Under the pieces are notes generated by a model, which saw only the letters and a list, made by a program, of their open reading frames with translations, had not been told where the DNA came from and made no database searches. 64,000 nucleotides of DNA from CAVWSM01 sp963798505 (GTDB taxonomy: Bacteria > Actinomycetota > Actinomycetes > Jiangellales > Jiangellaceae): assembly GCA_963798505.1 (NCBI GenBank), contig CAWCTX010000016.1:62001-126000 (forward strand). The letters run 5' to 3'. The first letter of the stretch is position 1. Each line of letters begins with the position of its first letter. Shown here piece by piece: positions 30,046-39,718 of the stretch. The translations under genes and the position numbers were made by a program.

Positions 30046-30735
30046 CTATAGCCGAACGGACCGAGCGATCCGCTCGCCGGCGCCAGCGATCGCGCGCGTG
30101 TACTCGTCGCGCCGGGCCTGGAACCGGTCACGCGGGGCACACAGCGCGAGGGCAGCGGTCGCCGGCCCGTCGCTCGTGCGTACCGGAGCGGCGGCGCAAT
30201 CCACCCCTTCGAGCGCGCGCTGAGCCCCCACCGCGTACCCGCGTCGGCGCGTGCGCTCGAGCACGCCGGGTTCGAGCCCGCCCGGTTCGAGCTCGCTGCC
30301 GATGTCGCCGGCTCGCTCCGCGAGCAGCACCATGCCCGGCGGCGTCAGGTGCGCGGCAACAGGCTCCGCCGGTGCGGCCACACCGGCGGGCGGGCGTTCA
30401 CTGGCGACGTACAGCACGCGGCCGCGCTCCCATGCCGTGATGTGGACCGTCTCGCCGAAGTGGCTCGCCAGCCGGCGCGCCGTCGGCATGATTGCCTCGC
30501 GGTACCCGCTCGTGGCCAGTTTCGTCCGCGCGAGTCCCAACGTTCGCCAGCCGAGCCGGTAGCGCCCGCACGGCAGCCGCTCCGTCAGCCCGACCCTGGT
30601 CAGCTCTCCCAGCAGCGCGTGCGCGGTGGACTTGGCGATCCTCAGCTCATCTGCCACCTCGGTCGGCCCCCAATCCGGCCGCTCGACCGAGAAGAGATCG
30701 AGCACCAAGGCCGCCTTGTGGACGCTTGCGGTCAT
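30046..30735 (-). CDS. IclR-family transcriptional regulator
   Basis: 229 residues: N-terminal winged helix (ALVLDLFSVERPDWGPTEVA and AKSTAHALLGELTRVGL) and a C-terminal effector domain (GETVHITAWERGRVLYVA, RRRGYAVGAQRALEGVDCAA). IclR proteins usually control a neighbouring catabolic gene; here the methyltransferase downstream on the same strand is the only candidate. Effector unknown. Confidence 0.88.
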   Translation of the reverse strand: MTASVHKAALVLDLFSVERPDWGPTEVADELRIAKSTAHALLGELTRVGLTERLPCGRYRLGWRTLGLARTKLATSGYREAIMPTARRLASHFGETVHITAWERGRVLYVASERPPAGVAAPAEPVAAHLTPPGMVLLAERAGDIGSELEPGGLEPGVLERTRRRGYAVGAQRALEGVDCAAAPVRTSDGPATAALALCAPRDRFQARRDEYTRAIAGAGERIARSVRL

Positions 30736-30899
30736 GAAAGAAGCCTAACGGCACCTCGCGAGGACGATCGTGGGCCGCTATCCATGCACTCGCTCGAGCC
30801 TCGTGCGCCGTCCGACGCTCGGCATGCGCAGCCGGGCAGCTGGCGCTCGGCGCACAGGCCCGGTCACCATGCCCGGATGATCTCTCCGTGCGCCATCCC

Positions 30900-31196
30900 T
30901 CGATGCTTCGCTGAAAGGCGGACGCGATCTCCAGGGACGAGCTCGCCGCGGGCGACGTCGCCGACATCGTCACCACGGAGTTCGGCATCACCCAGTCCGC
31001 GATTTGCAGCACCTCAAGGTGCTCCGCGAGAACGGCTTCGCGAACATGCGTCCCGATGGACCGCGCCGGCTCTACTCGCTGCACACCACCGGGATCGAGT
31101 ACGTCACGCGGTGGATGGACTCTACGACGCGACTGGGACCGTTGGCAGGACGTACTCGAAACCGTGGTCGCCCGGGGCAAGCGCGAGGCGAGGTAA
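30900..31196 (+). pseudogene. ArsR-family regulator, disrupted
   Basis: Pieces of a small ArsR/SmtB-type repressor in three frames: DELAAGDVADIVTTEFGITQ, then HLKVLRENGFANMRPDGPRR, then DWDRWQDVLETVVARGKREAR before a TAA at 31194. The recognition helix needs one missing base near 31000 (SAI-SQHLKVL), and a second shift lies near 31115. The N-terminus is short and without a clear start. It may be a decayed gene or one with several sequencing indels; decay is favoured because the neighbours are also broken. Confidence 0.55.
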
Positions 31197-31307
31197 GCAC
31201 CCTCGAGCAGGCCATCGCCAATTCACCCGATGTTCACCTCCGTCGTCTCGCGAGAGGCGAGCATTGGCCTGGCACACTTGGCCACTCGTGATTCGTGGGG
31301 GGATGAC

Positions 31308-31689
31308 ATGAGCCCGTCGCCGGAGGAACTGGGGTCGCTCTCGTTGTTCGCTGGGATGGCGCCTGCGGAGCTGGAGCAACTCGCGTCGTGGTTCGAGGTC
31401 GAGCACCGGGATGCCGGCACGTATCTCACGCGGCAAGACGCTGCGGGTTACATGTTCTTCCTCCTCAGGGAGGGCACGGCGTCGGTGATTCAAGACGACG
31501 AGGAGATCCGGGAGTTGGGGCCTGGGGATTTCTTTGGCGAACTGTCGATCGTCGGAGCCGGCCACCGTACGGCGACGGTCAAAGCAACGTCGCCAGTCAC
31601 CGTCTGGAGCATGTTTCGGAACGGAGTTCCGGAGTCTGGAACAGCGGTTTCCCGAGCTGGCCGAGAGGATTCGAACGGCCTACGCCTGA
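31308..31689 (+). CDS. Cyclic-nucleotide-binding domain protein (frameshifted)
   Basis: About 127 residues, a lone CNB/CRP effector domain without a DNA-binding part. LSLFAGMAPAELEQLASWF, then the phosphate-binding cassette region GPGDFFGELSIVGAGHRTA. One base shifts the frame near 31612; beyond it FGTEFRSLEQRFPELAERI completes the usual end. Such single domains may bind cAMP and regulate partners, but the usual Arg of the cassette is replaced by His in GHRTA, so binding is uncertain. Confidence 0.7.
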
Positions 31690-31717
31690 GCGCCCAGGCC
31701 AAGATAGGCTCTGCGCC

Positions 31718-32083
31718 ATGGTCGAGGACCGAGCCGTCGCCATCCTCAAGACCGATGACATGGCCGAGACGATCCGGTGGTACCACGCGGCCGGCTTCGA
31801 GCTGCGCGACCAGGCTCCCGACACCGACCCGACCTGGTGCGAGCTGGCGCGAGACGGCCTCATCGTGCAGTTCTTGGCCGGCGAGACGCCGTGGCCCGGC
31901 TCGCCGGCGCTGACCGGCTGTCTCTACGTCTACCCCAAGAGCGTTGACGCCGTTCACGATGAGCTCAGCAGGGTCATCGACATCGAGTGGGGCATCGAGG
32001 AACGCGAGTGGGGACTTCGCGAGCTCGTGGTGCGCGACCCGAACGGCTACTTCCTGGCTTTCGCCGAAGACACCGCGTCCTGA
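31718..32083 (+). CDS. VOC (glyoxalase/bleomycin resistance) family protein
   Basis: 121 residues forming one vicinal-oxygen-chelate domain: AILKTDDMAETIRWYHAAGF at the start and VVRDPNGYFLAFAED at the end. Members are metal-dependent isomerases or dioxygenases, or binding proteins for drugs. The frame is intact, unlike its neighbours. Substrate unknown. Confidence 0.78.
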   Translation: MVEDRAVAILKTDDMAETIRWYHAAGFELRDQAPDTDPTWCELARDGLIVQFLAGETPWPGSPALTGCLYVYPKSVDAVHDELSRVIDIEWGIEEREWGLRELVVRDPNGYFLAFAEDTAS

Positions 32084-32086
32084 CTC

Positions 32087-32857
32087 GTGGACGCCGCGGA
32101 CCTCGCCCGACGCTTCGCGCTTGGCGGTGCCGCGAGACTGTCGAATGGTCCGGTCGCGCGCGGCAAGGAGGGCCTCGTGTGGCGGCTGGACACAGCCGAT
32201 GGCAGCTGGGCGGTTAAGGTGCCGTTTCACCGATCCAGCGAGGAGGAGGTGAGTTCGGCCACTGCCTTTCAGGGAGGCGGCCCACGCCGCGGGCGTACCG
32301 ACACCGCAGGTGCGGCGAACCACGGAAGGATCCGTGATCGCCACAGTGGCAGGCCAGCAGGTCAGGGTGTTCCAGTGGGATCTGCGTTCCCCAGACCCGT
32401 GTCTCGACCCGGCGATGGTGGGAGAAGTCGTGGCCGCCATCCCCCAGGTCGCGGTCAAAGGCCACGGCCCGCTGGACTCTGGTCCCACGAACCCGTCGGT
32501 GCCGGTCGCTGGGACGAGCTGGTCGGCGCTGGAGTCCAGGATGGAGCCACCCAATGTGCTCCAGACCTGTCACCGCGCCCTGTGGGCCGACAACGTCCTG
32601 CCCAGGCGACGGCGGAGTGTGCATCGTCGACTGTGAGAACAGCGGTCCGGCCGACCCCAGCCAAGAGCCCGCATTCGTGCTCTTCGAGTTCGCCCGTACG
32701 GATCCCGCCGCGCCCGCACTCGCTCGCGCCCACCAAACCCAGCGCTCCGCCATGGTTACTCGGCGCGGACATTCTCGATGCCGCGTGGACCGGCGAGATG
32801 CTCGACGAACCAGACACCCGCGAGCTAAATCGAAACGCTATTGACGCACGTCACTGA
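32087..32857 (+). pseudogene. Aminoglycoside phosphotransferase-family gene, decayed
   Basis: APH-fold kinase remnant spread over three frames: GKEGLVWRLDTADGSWAVKV (nucleotide-binding strand and lysine), AAGVPTPQVRRTTEGSV, then LQTCHRALWADNVLP and GGVCIVDCENSGPADPS. The catalytic HRDxxxxN motif reads HRALWADN, so the catalytic aspartate is lost. The C-terminal lobe is shortened too. Substitution plus several frameshifts indicate a true pseudogene rather than sequencing error alone. Directly follows the VOC gene. Confidence 0.65.
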
Positions 32858-32920
32858 CCCGGGCGGAGACGCTGAGAGCTGCGAAGCCACCGCCAAGGCC
32901 TGCGACGCACGAGCGACTGA

Positions 32921-33279
32921 CTACGCGAGTGCGTACTTCGGAGACGGGCCGTACTGGTTTGCTCCTCGCGTGCCGTCGGTCACAGTGAAGACGAGGACGA
33001 CAATGCTGCCGACGATCGGCACCAATCCGATCCAGAGCCACCAGCCAGATCTGTCCGTGTCATGGAGCCGACGAACGAGACGGCCATGGCCGGGAGAAAC
33101 AGTCCCAGGCCGACGATGGTCGTGAGGACCGGCGCATCCAGCGGTAGATCAACGACGGCTGCGGCGATGCCCGCAAGGATCAAGAACAGTTGGAACCACC
33201 AGTACTCGGAGCGCCGTGCGCGCCCCTGCCATGTGACGGCTTTGGTTAGTGCCGATTTGACTGCTTCGCCAAATCCCAT
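32921..33279 (-). CDS. DUF805 small membrane protein (frameshifted)
   Basis: About 119 residues, YhaH/YhaI-like. Starts MGFGEAVKSALTKAVTWQGR and RRSEYWWFQLFLIL (the DUF805 R-x-EYW signature), with about four hydrophobic segments. One base shifts the frame near 33058 (after AMAVSFV); the continuation WLWIGLVPIVGSIVVLVF and GANQYGPSPK is the standard ending. Function of the family is unknown. Confidence 0.8.
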
Positions 33280-33407
33280 TGTGTTTTGTCCCTCTCTGCG
33301 CCAGGTTGCGCAGACTTAGCCACACCACCAGCAAGGCATAGACGGGTGCTGAACGACGCGCAGCCCTGGCCCCGCGCGATGGCAGACGGCGGCGGTCGTG
33401 CGGAGTG

Positions 33408-33936
33408 TCAGTCGGCAGGGGCCAGATCGGTGGGACGAAGCCGGAACACCTGGAGTCTCAAGTCGTAGTACTTGTCGGTCTCGCCGACCCACTGCATCCC
33501 CAGCCGCCGCGCGAGCTTTTCGGCGGGTGCGTTCGCGGGCCGAACGACGGCGAACAACTCATGCGCTGACTGCCCGAACGCCCACTCGGCGACTGCCCGC
33601 GAAGCCTCGGTCGCGTAGCCGTGACCCCAGTGCTCCGGGGCGAACTGCGAGGCGAGCTCGAGATCCTCCTGGAACGGGGGCATCCTGCGCAGGGTGATCG
33701 AACCAACCACCACGTCATCGCTGGCGCGCCGCACCGCCCAATGGCCGACTGGAGGGACCGCCTCGGCGTCCACCTTGGCCCACCGCTCGAGGGCGGCCCG
33801 CATCTGCGCCTCGTCGTGGATGGGATCAACGGCCGGGGTTAGCCAGCGCGCGACCTCCTCACGACCGTAGATCGTCAGTGCCGCCGCCGCGTCGTCCGGC
33901 ACCCATGGCGTGAGAACGAGCCTTGATCGTCGTCAA
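33408..33936 (-). CDS. GNAT acetyltransferase, RimJ/RimL-type
   Basis: About 175 residues, one GNAT domain with the acetyl-CoA loop FAPEHWGHGYATEASRAV and a C-terminal RRLGMQWVGETDKYYD. The conserved N-terminal strand RLVLTPWVPDD has no in-frame start; a TTG at 33936 reading MTTIK one base out of frame supplies it, so a one-base indel near 33920 is inferred. The target could be a small molecule or a protein N-terminus. Confidence 0.8.
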
Positions 33937-34008
33937 GACGACCTCTGTTGGCATAGCCGGTGCAACATCCGACACCCGACAATGCTTCCTCAGGCTGAGC
34001 GTCCACCA

Positions 34009-35005
34009 TCAGACGGTGATGACGACCTTCCCGCGGGCATGCTCGACTTCGACGTATCGGATGGCGTCGGGAACCTCGCTCAACGAGTAGGTCCGGTCGA
34101 TTGCCGGGGTGACCTGGGCGGACTCCGCGAGCTCTCGCAGCGCTACGAGGTTTTCCTTGCTCAGCTTGTGCGGTGAAAGGAGCAGTCGATGGCTGACTAA
34201 GCGTGACAAGGCCTGCCCCTTGAGCATCAGCCGCATCGGCCCCAGAACGCTGCCGCCGTTGGAGTTTCCGCCGCCGGACATCACGAGGGTCCCGTCGGGC
34301 GTCAGCGCCCGGCGGAGCTCGGTCAGCGAACGGTTGCCCACCAAGTCGAGTACGACGTCGTACCTGCGGCCATTCGCAGTGAAGTCCTCGCTCAAGTAGT
34401 CGATGACCTGGTCAGCGCCGAGCGACTGCACCAACTCGGCATTCCTGGTGCTGCAGACACCGGTTACCTCCGCGCCGAGCGACTTGGCGATCTGCACGGC
34501 GAATGTGCCCACACCACCCGAGGCGCCATTGATCAGCACACGCTGACCGCGGCTGCACGCGTGCAACGTCGCGCAGGCCGATAAGGGCGGTACTCCCCGC
34601 CAACGGGATCGCGGCCGCCTGCTCGAGAGTGAGGTTGGCCGGCTTGTGCTCCACGCCGCTGTCCGACACGCTCGCGTATTCGGCGAAGGCTCCGTTGGCA
34701 TCACCGAGGTCGCCGTACACCTCGTCACCGGGGTGGAACCGCGTCACGTCGCTGCCAACGGCTTCCACAACGCCCGCGAAGTCTCGGCCCCGGACCTTCC
34801 TCTTAGGCCCGCTGAGCCCGAAATAGGACGGGCTCATCAGACGCATGATGTACGGGTCGCCTCGCATGACATGCCAGTCGTACGCGTTGACGGCGGCCGC
34901 GTGCACCCGGACCAACACCTCATTGCTGGCGGCTACTGGCGTGTCGACGTCCGCCAACTCCAGGACCTCAGGTGAGCCGTACCGATCCTGAACGATTGCC
35001 TTCAT
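34009..35005 (-). CDS. Zinc-type alcohol dehydrogenase/quinone oxidoreductase (MDR, frameshifted)
   Basis: About 331 residues of the medium-chain reductase superfamily. MKAIVQDRYGSPEVLELADV, then GRDFAGVVEAVGSDVTRF, and the NADPH fold INGASGGVGTFAVQIAKSLG. It lacks the structural zinc cysteines, which suits an NADPH:quinone or enone reductase. One base shifts the frame near 34565. Start at 35005, with GGAGG about 6 bases upstream. Confidence 0.85.
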
Positions 35006-35336
35006 CGGGACCTCCAAACGCGCAAGTCCGCGTGGTCACTGGGCAGGGATCGACGGCGCCGCTCATGACGGTATGCGGGCGATCGAAGCTGCCGGTCATC
35101 AGGGACATTCCCCAAGCGACCCTGAGCCTCGATCCGCCGATGGGCCTCTGCGCAAACAGGCCGATCAGCGGCATATCACCCGATGTCGCCGCCCGAACGG
35201 AACGGGTCGGCGGCGGGCAGATGAACTCCTGTCACAGCGGTCCCTGCCCAGATGCGCTACCGGCACCTCGCACCTAGCGTGGCAACGGTCCGGCGGCGCA
35301 CCGGGTGCCGCCCAGTGCCAGGTACGGGGGCAAGTT
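35006..35336. other. Intergenic stretch without a recognisable gene
   Basis: About 330 bases between the divergent quinone oxidoreductase and a small plus-strand ORF. Short open frames on both strands have no protein-like features that I trust. It presumably holds the two promoters; no strong palindrome was seen. Confidence 0.5.
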
Positions 35337-35570
35337 ATGGACCCCATGGAGATCGGTGAGTTCATCACCAAACTTCAGACCGCGGTCAACGAGAATCCGG
35401 AGCGCGCAAAGGAAGTGATCGCCGAGATCAAGGAGAAGGTCGCCGGGCTCGACCCTGACTCGAGGGCCAAGGTCGCCGACGCGATGGACGAGCTGCGAGC
35501 AAAGGCCGCCAACCTTCCTGAAGACCAGAAGGCCCAGCTGCAAGACGTCGTAGCCACGCTGAGAAGCTGA
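35337..35570 (+). CDS. Small charged helical protein
   Basis: 77 residues, almost wholly alpha-helical by composition: ITKLQTAVNENPERAKEVIA, then KVADAMDELRAKAANLPEDQ. No cysteines, signal or membrane segment. Weak purine-rich stretch upstream; start could also be the second ATG (MEIGEF). Followed by a strong terminator, which supports a real gene. Function unknown. Confidence 0.6.
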   Translation: MDPMEIGEFITKLQTAVNENPERAKEVIAEIKEKVAGLDPDSRAKVADAMDELRAKAANLPEDQKAQLQDVVATLRS

Positions 35571-35598
35571 TCTCGTCCACCGAATCTCCGATACGCGA

Positions 35599-35642
35599 GA
35601 AGGCCCAAGTCCGAGGCAGTCACGCCTCGAGCCTGGGCCTTC
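35599..35642. terminator. Strong hairpin terminator
   Basis: Outer stem GAAGGCCCA/TGGGCCTTC and inner stem CGAGGC/GCCTCG between a plus-strand and a minus-strand gene that converge, so it can serve both. Confidence 0.75.
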
Positions 35643-35657
35643 GTGCGTCACAACGAA

Positions 35658-36113
35658 CTAGAGGACGCCGTTGGTGCTGAGCCAGTCCAAGGCGTAGATC
35701 GAAAAGTCGGCGATGAGGGCCAGGATCCCGACCACGATCGCGGCGTTCGCGACGCCCGCACCGCGATGCGCGTCGCGACCGGCCAGGCCGAGCACGATGC
35801 CGCCCGCCGCCAGCACGGGCGGCAGACCGGACCAGAACACAGCGACGAACACGAGCGCCAGGACCGAGAGCACGAGTCCGGCCACCCCGGAGACGCCAGA
35901 CGTGGCCACCTTGTTGATGCCGCGCGGGACGACCCAGCCGAATACGAGCGCCGCGGCCACGCCGATGAACCCACACACGACAAGGAAGCCGACCAAGGGG
36001 TTTCCATCATCGCCGGCGGTTCCGTCGCCCAAGATGCCGAGCGCGTTGAGCGCGACCGCGCCGACGATCGAACCGATGGCGGCCGGACGGGCCAGGTTAC
36101 GGGCGCGGTCCAC
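35658..36113 (-). CDS. Small polytopic membrane protein
   Basis: 151 residues with four hydrophobic segments (AAIGSIVGAVALNALGIL, FLVVCGFIGVAAALVFGWVV, VAGLVLSVLALVFVAVFW, NAAIVVGILALIADFSIYAL) separated by short charged loops. No family recognised. ATG at 36113; 228 bases separate it from the divergent histidine kinase. Confidence 0.65.
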   Translation of the reverse strand: MDRARNLARPAAIGSIVGAVALNALGILGDGTAGDDGNPLVGFLVVCGFIGVAAALVFGWVVPRGINKVATSGVSGVAGLVLSVLALVFVAVFWSGLPPVLAAGGIVLGLAGRDAHRGAGVANAAIVVGILALIADFSIYALDWLSTNGVL

Positions 36114-36341
36114 AGAGGAGAGGGTGGGTCTGGGTCGTGGTCATGTCGATGTCCTTTCGGTAGGCGGCTCCCCCACGAGCCGATGCCGGGAAGTCTCGAC
36201 GCGAACCGCGTCACCGTCGTCACTCGCGAAGGCGACAGGTGATCCACCCGCTGAGCGACGTCAAAGGTCACTCCCGAGGATGACAACCGGTCATTCTCAA
36301 AGCCGACCCCGACGGCCGGCCTAGTCCGTACGCTGCTGGTC

Positions 36342-37493
36342 GTGGACGTACGGGGGTGGCTCCGCACCTACGGCGACGCGGCCCTAGCGGGGCTGTTCGC
36401 CGTCGGATTGCTGGTCGAGCTCACGATTGCCGGTGCGCTGAGAGACCGACCTGCCGCCGCGATCACGGCCGTGCTGTCAACCGCACCCCTGGCATATCGG
36501 CGCCGCGCACCGCTGGCGTCGTTCATCGTGCTGTGGGCAGCGATGCTCACGCTGGCTCAGCTGGTGCCGGGGGTGGGCGACGCGACGCTCGTGTTCTTAG
36601 CCGTCTTCCTCGTGTCGCTCTACTCCCTAGGCGCCCATGCGCGCGGCGGGGCCGCCTGGGTCGGCGGACTCCTCGTCACTGTCGGCATCGGCATCTTCGT
36701 GATGAACGACGGCGACAGCTTCATGCCCGGCGACGTGCTCTTCGGCACGGTACTGGTCGGGGGACCATGGGGCGCCGGTCTCGCGATCCGGCTGCGTCGC
36801 GACCGCGAGGTCGACCTGACAACCCGCGCCGATGAGCTCGAGCGCACGCGGGAGGAACTGGCTCGGACGGCCGTGGCGGAGGAGCGGGCGCGCATCGCCC
36901 GGGAGCTTCATGACGTGGTGTCGCACGCCATCTCCGTAACCGTTCTGCAGGCGCGCGGCGGCCGCAAGATGTTGGACGCCGATCCCACCGCCACTCGCGA
37001 GGCGCTCGACGTGATCGAGCACACCAACGCGCAGGCGCTCAGTGACATGCGGCGATTGCTGGCACTGCTCCGCGAGGCCGACGAGGACGGGGCACATGCT
37101 CCGCAGCCGTCTCTGGCCGGGTTGAGCTCGCTGGTTGCCCAGCTGCGGTCCTCCGGTCTCAACGTCGACTTGGACGTGACAGGCGACCCCGAAGCCATAC
37201 CGCCCGGTGTGGACCTGTCGGCCTACCGCATCGTGCAGGAGGCCTTGACCAACGCCCTCAAGCACGCGCCAGACGCGTATGCCGCCGTCACCGTGCGCTA
37301 CAGCAAGATGGACGTTGAAGTGATCATCAGCAACACAAGGAGTGCAGCGACGCCCGAGCAGAACGGCGCAGGGCAGGGCCTCATCGGGATGCGGGAGCGG
37401 GTGGCCGTGGCCGGTGGAGAGCTGGAAGCAGGACCGACGCCCGAAGGCGGTTTCCGGGTGCGGACGCGACTCCCGTATGAGGTGGGCATGTGA
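36342..37493 (+). CDS. Sensor histidine kinase (HisKA_3, NarX/DesK type)
   Basis: 383 residues. About five membrane helices in residues 10-150, then a coiled dimerisation region and the phospho-acceptor His190 in RIARELHDVVSHAISV. The ATPase domain has IVQEALTNALKHA and GQGLIGMRERVAVAGG. GTG start at 36342. Overlaps the response-regulator start by GTGA. The signal is unknown; short extracellular loops suggest membrane stress or a hydrophobic ligand. Confidence 0.92.
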   Translation: MDVRGWLRTYGDAALAGLFAVGLLVELTIAGALRDRPAAAITAVLSTAPLAYRRRAPLASFIVLWAAMLTLAQLVPGVGDATLVFLAVFLVSLYSLGAHARGGAAWVGGLLVTVGIGIFVMNDGDSFMPGDVLFGTVLVGGPWGAGLAIRLRRDREVDLTTRADELERTREELARTAVAEERARIARELHDVVSHAISVTVLQARGGRKMLDADPTATREALDVIEHTNAQALSDMRRLLALLREADEDGAHAPQPSLAGLSSLVAQLRSSGLNVDLDVTGDPEAIPPGVDLSAYRIVQEALTNALKHAPDAYAAVTVRYSKMDVEVIISNTRSAATPEQNGAGQGLIGMRERVAVAGGELEAGPTPEGGFRVRTRLPYEVGM

Positions 37494-38143
37494 TCCGCGT
37501 CGTACTCGCCGACGACCAGGCACTCGTGCGCGCGGGGTTCCGCATGATCTTGCGCGCCGAACCAGACATCGACGTCGTGGGCGAGGCGAGTACGGGCCGG
37601 GAAGCCGTCGACCAAGCTGAGCTCCACCGGCCCGACGTGATTCTGATGGACGTGCGCATGCCCGAGATGGACGGCATCGAAGCTACGGCACTCATCCGTG
37701 AAGCCAGCACGCACACCAAAGTGCTGATGCTCACGACCTTCGATCTTGATGAGGTCGTGTACGGCGCGTTGCGCGCGGGCGCCAGCGGGTTCCTCCTCAA
37801 GGATGCGCCCGAGGAGCGGTTCGTCACGGCAATCCGGGTCGTGGCCGACGGCGGTTCCATGTTCGCGCCCTCGGTGACTCGCCGACTCGTGGAGGAGTTC
37901 GCCCGACGAGCACCGCGGTCGAGCAGCGGCGAGCTGGATCAGTTGACCGCGCGCGAGCTCGAGGTGCTCACGCTCATGGCACGTGGCCTGAGCAACGTCG
38001 AGATCGCGACCTCCATCTACGTCACGGAGAACACGGTGAAGACGCACGTGGCGCGGATCCTGGCAAAGCTGGGACTGCGTGACCGTGTGCAGGCCGTCGT
38101 CCTCGCGTTTGAGTCAGGCCTGATGACCCCGAGCACCCGCTGA
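37490..38143 (+). CDS. NarL/LuxR-family response regulator
   Basis: 217 residues. Receiver domain with acidic pair DD at 8-9, phospho-acceptor Asp54 (ILMDVRMPEMDG) and Lys near 105 (LLKDAPEERF); C-terminal LuxR HTH LTARELEVLTLMARGLSNVE. Translationally coupled to the upstream kinase. Convergent with coxG 22 bases away; a link to the cox genes is possible but not shown. Confidence 0.94.
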   Translation: MIRVVLADDQALVRAGFRMILRAEPDIDVVGEASTGREAVDQAELHRPDVILMDVRMPEMDGIEATALIREASTHTKVLMLTTFDLDEVVYGALRAGASGFLLKDAPEERFVTAIRVVADGGSMFAPSVTRRLVEEFARRAPRSSSGELDQLTARELEVLTLMARGLSNVEIATSIYVTENTVKTHVARILAKLGLRDRVQAVVLAFESGLMTPSTR

Positions 38144-38165
38144 GGACCCGCAAGCCGTTCGGCAT

Positions 38166-38864
38166 TCAGCTCGCCACGGCGATGGCGATGATCACCGCGA
38201 GGACGACAACGACGGCAATGAGTGGTACCAGCCGCTTGGCCACTGCCGGCCCGGCGGCGCTCAGCAGGTCGATCGCCTCCGTCTCCTTCTGCTCCGCCGG
38301 TGCCGCCGGAGCACCCGGCTCTGCAGACATCACCGACTCCTGCGCCGAGACGCCCGCCTCGTCCAGCGTCGCGCTCGCGGGGCTCGCGGCCACGGATTGC
38401 TGGGGGGTGCCAGCGTCGGCAACGCTCAGCTGCCCCGCTAGACAGTCGGCGAACTGGCCGATGAGCTTGTTGCCGACGTCGGCCATCACCCCGCGGCCAA
38501 ACTGCGCCGGCTTGCCGGTGATGTCGAGGTCGGTCAACACATCGACCTTGGTGCCCCCGCCGTCGACCGAATGCAGCGACGTGGTGATGGTCGCTGCGGC
38601 CGTGCTATTGCCGCGCGCGTCCTTGCCCTGCGCGCGAATGACCGCGCGATGTGCGGCGTCGTCCTTCTCCACCCAGTGCGCCTTGCCCTTGTAGGTCAAG
38701 GCGATCGGGCCCAGCTTGACCTTGACCAACCCGGTGAACTCGTCGCCCTCCACCGACTCGAGCGTGGCGCCGGGCATGCACGGCGCCACGCGCTCGATGT
38801 CGGTGAGAGTCGCCCACGCCTGGTCGGGACCGGCAGGGACCGAGAACGAATGCTCGAGCTGCAT
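38166..38864 (-). CDS. coxG: CoxG-like SRPBCC protein with membrane anchor
   Basis: 232 residues. SRPBCC domain (MQLEHSFSVPAGPDQAWATL, ERVAPCMPGATLESVEGDEF), an Ala/Pro/Glu-rich linker, and a C-terminal transmembrane helix (LVPLIAVVVVLAVIIAIAV). CoxG proteins recruit CO dehydrogenase to the membrane near the quinone pool; the family also carries quinone-like ligands. Last gene of the form II operon, with ATGA overlap to coxM. The form I operon has no CoxG of its own, so this one might serve both. Confidence 0.88.
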   Translation of the reverse strand: MQLEHSFSVPAGPDQAWATLTDIERVAPCMPGATLESVEGDEFTGLVKVKLGPIALTYKGKAHWVEKDDAAHRAVIRAQGKDARGNSTAAATITTSLHSVDGGGTKVDVLTDLDITGKPAQFGRGVMADVGNKLIGQFADCLAGQLSVADAGTPQQSVAASPASATLDEAGVSAQESVMSAEPGAPAAPAEQKETEAIDLLSAAGPAVAKRLVPLIAVVVVLAVIIAIAVAS

Positions 38865-39718
38865 CAGACTCCCGCCGCTTTGAGAACGGCCCGCTTGGTC
38901 AGCACCGTGGCCAGGTGGTTGCGGTAGTCAGCCTGCCCCGACAGGTCGCTCGGCGGATGTGCGCCCTCCGGCGCGTGCGCGCTCGCCGCAGCCACGCTGT
39001 CGGCCGACGCCGCCACCCCGGCCAGCGCCGCCTCGACTGCCGATGCCCGCAGGGGTGTCGAGCCCATGTTGCTGAGCCCGATGCGCGCCTCAGCGATCGA
39101 GTCGTTGTCACGACGTACGGCCGCCGCCACACCGACGATCGCCCACGCCTGCGCCGTCCAGGTGAACTTCTCGTAGTGCGTGGACCACCCGGCACCGAGC
39201 TTGGGGATGCGTACGGCCGTCAGGATCTCCCCCGCGCCGAGCGCCGTCGTCAGATAGTCGGTGAAGAAGTCCTTCGCCGCGATCGTCCGTTCCCCACTGG
39301 GGCCGATGACGAGCATGGTTGCGTCCAGTGTCAGCGCGACCGAAGGCATGTCTCCCGCCGGGTCAGCGTGCGCCAACGATCCACCTAGCGTGCCGCGGTG
39401 CCGAACCTGTCGGTCACCCACGGTCGCGGCCGCCTGGGCCAACAGTGGCGCGTGCTCCTTGACGAGCGCGTCGTTCAGCACCTCGTCATGGGTCGTCATG
39501 GCCCCGATGACGATCGCGTCACCGTCGTCACGCACGCCCCGAAGCTCGGCGATGCGTCCGATGTCGACCAGCGTCTCGGGGTAGGCCAGCCGCAGCTGCA
39601 GCACGGGCAACAGCGACTGGCCGCCGGCCAGAACCTTGCCGTCCTCGCCCGCGTCCGCGAGGGCACTGACCGCCTCGGCGACCGACGACGGGCGTACGTA
39701 GTCGAACGCCGGGATCAT
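38864..39718 (-). CDS. coxM: CO dehydrogenase-family FAD subunit (form II CoxM)
   Basis: 284-residue medium subunit that passes electrons from the Fe-S subunit to FAD. FAD motifs AGGQSLLPVLQLRLA and RGTLGGSLAHADPAGDMPS are typical. ATGA overlap with the upstream coxL and with coxG downstream, so the S-L-M-G order is tightly coupled. Frame intact. Confidence 0.92.
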   Translation of the reverse strand: MIPAFDYVRPSSVAEAVSALADAGEDGKVLAGGQSLLPVLQLRLAYPETLVDIGRIAELRGVRDDGDAIVIGAMTTHDEVLNDALVKEHAPLLAQAAATVGDRQVRHRGTLGGSLAHADPAGDMPSVALTLDATMLVIGPSGERTIAAKDFFTDYLTTALGAGEILTAVRIPKLGAGWSTHYEKFTWTAQAWAIVGVAAAVRRDNDSIAEARIGLSNMGSTPLRASAVEAALAGVAASADSVAAASAHAPEGAHPPSDLSGQADYRNHLATVLTKRAVLKAAGV

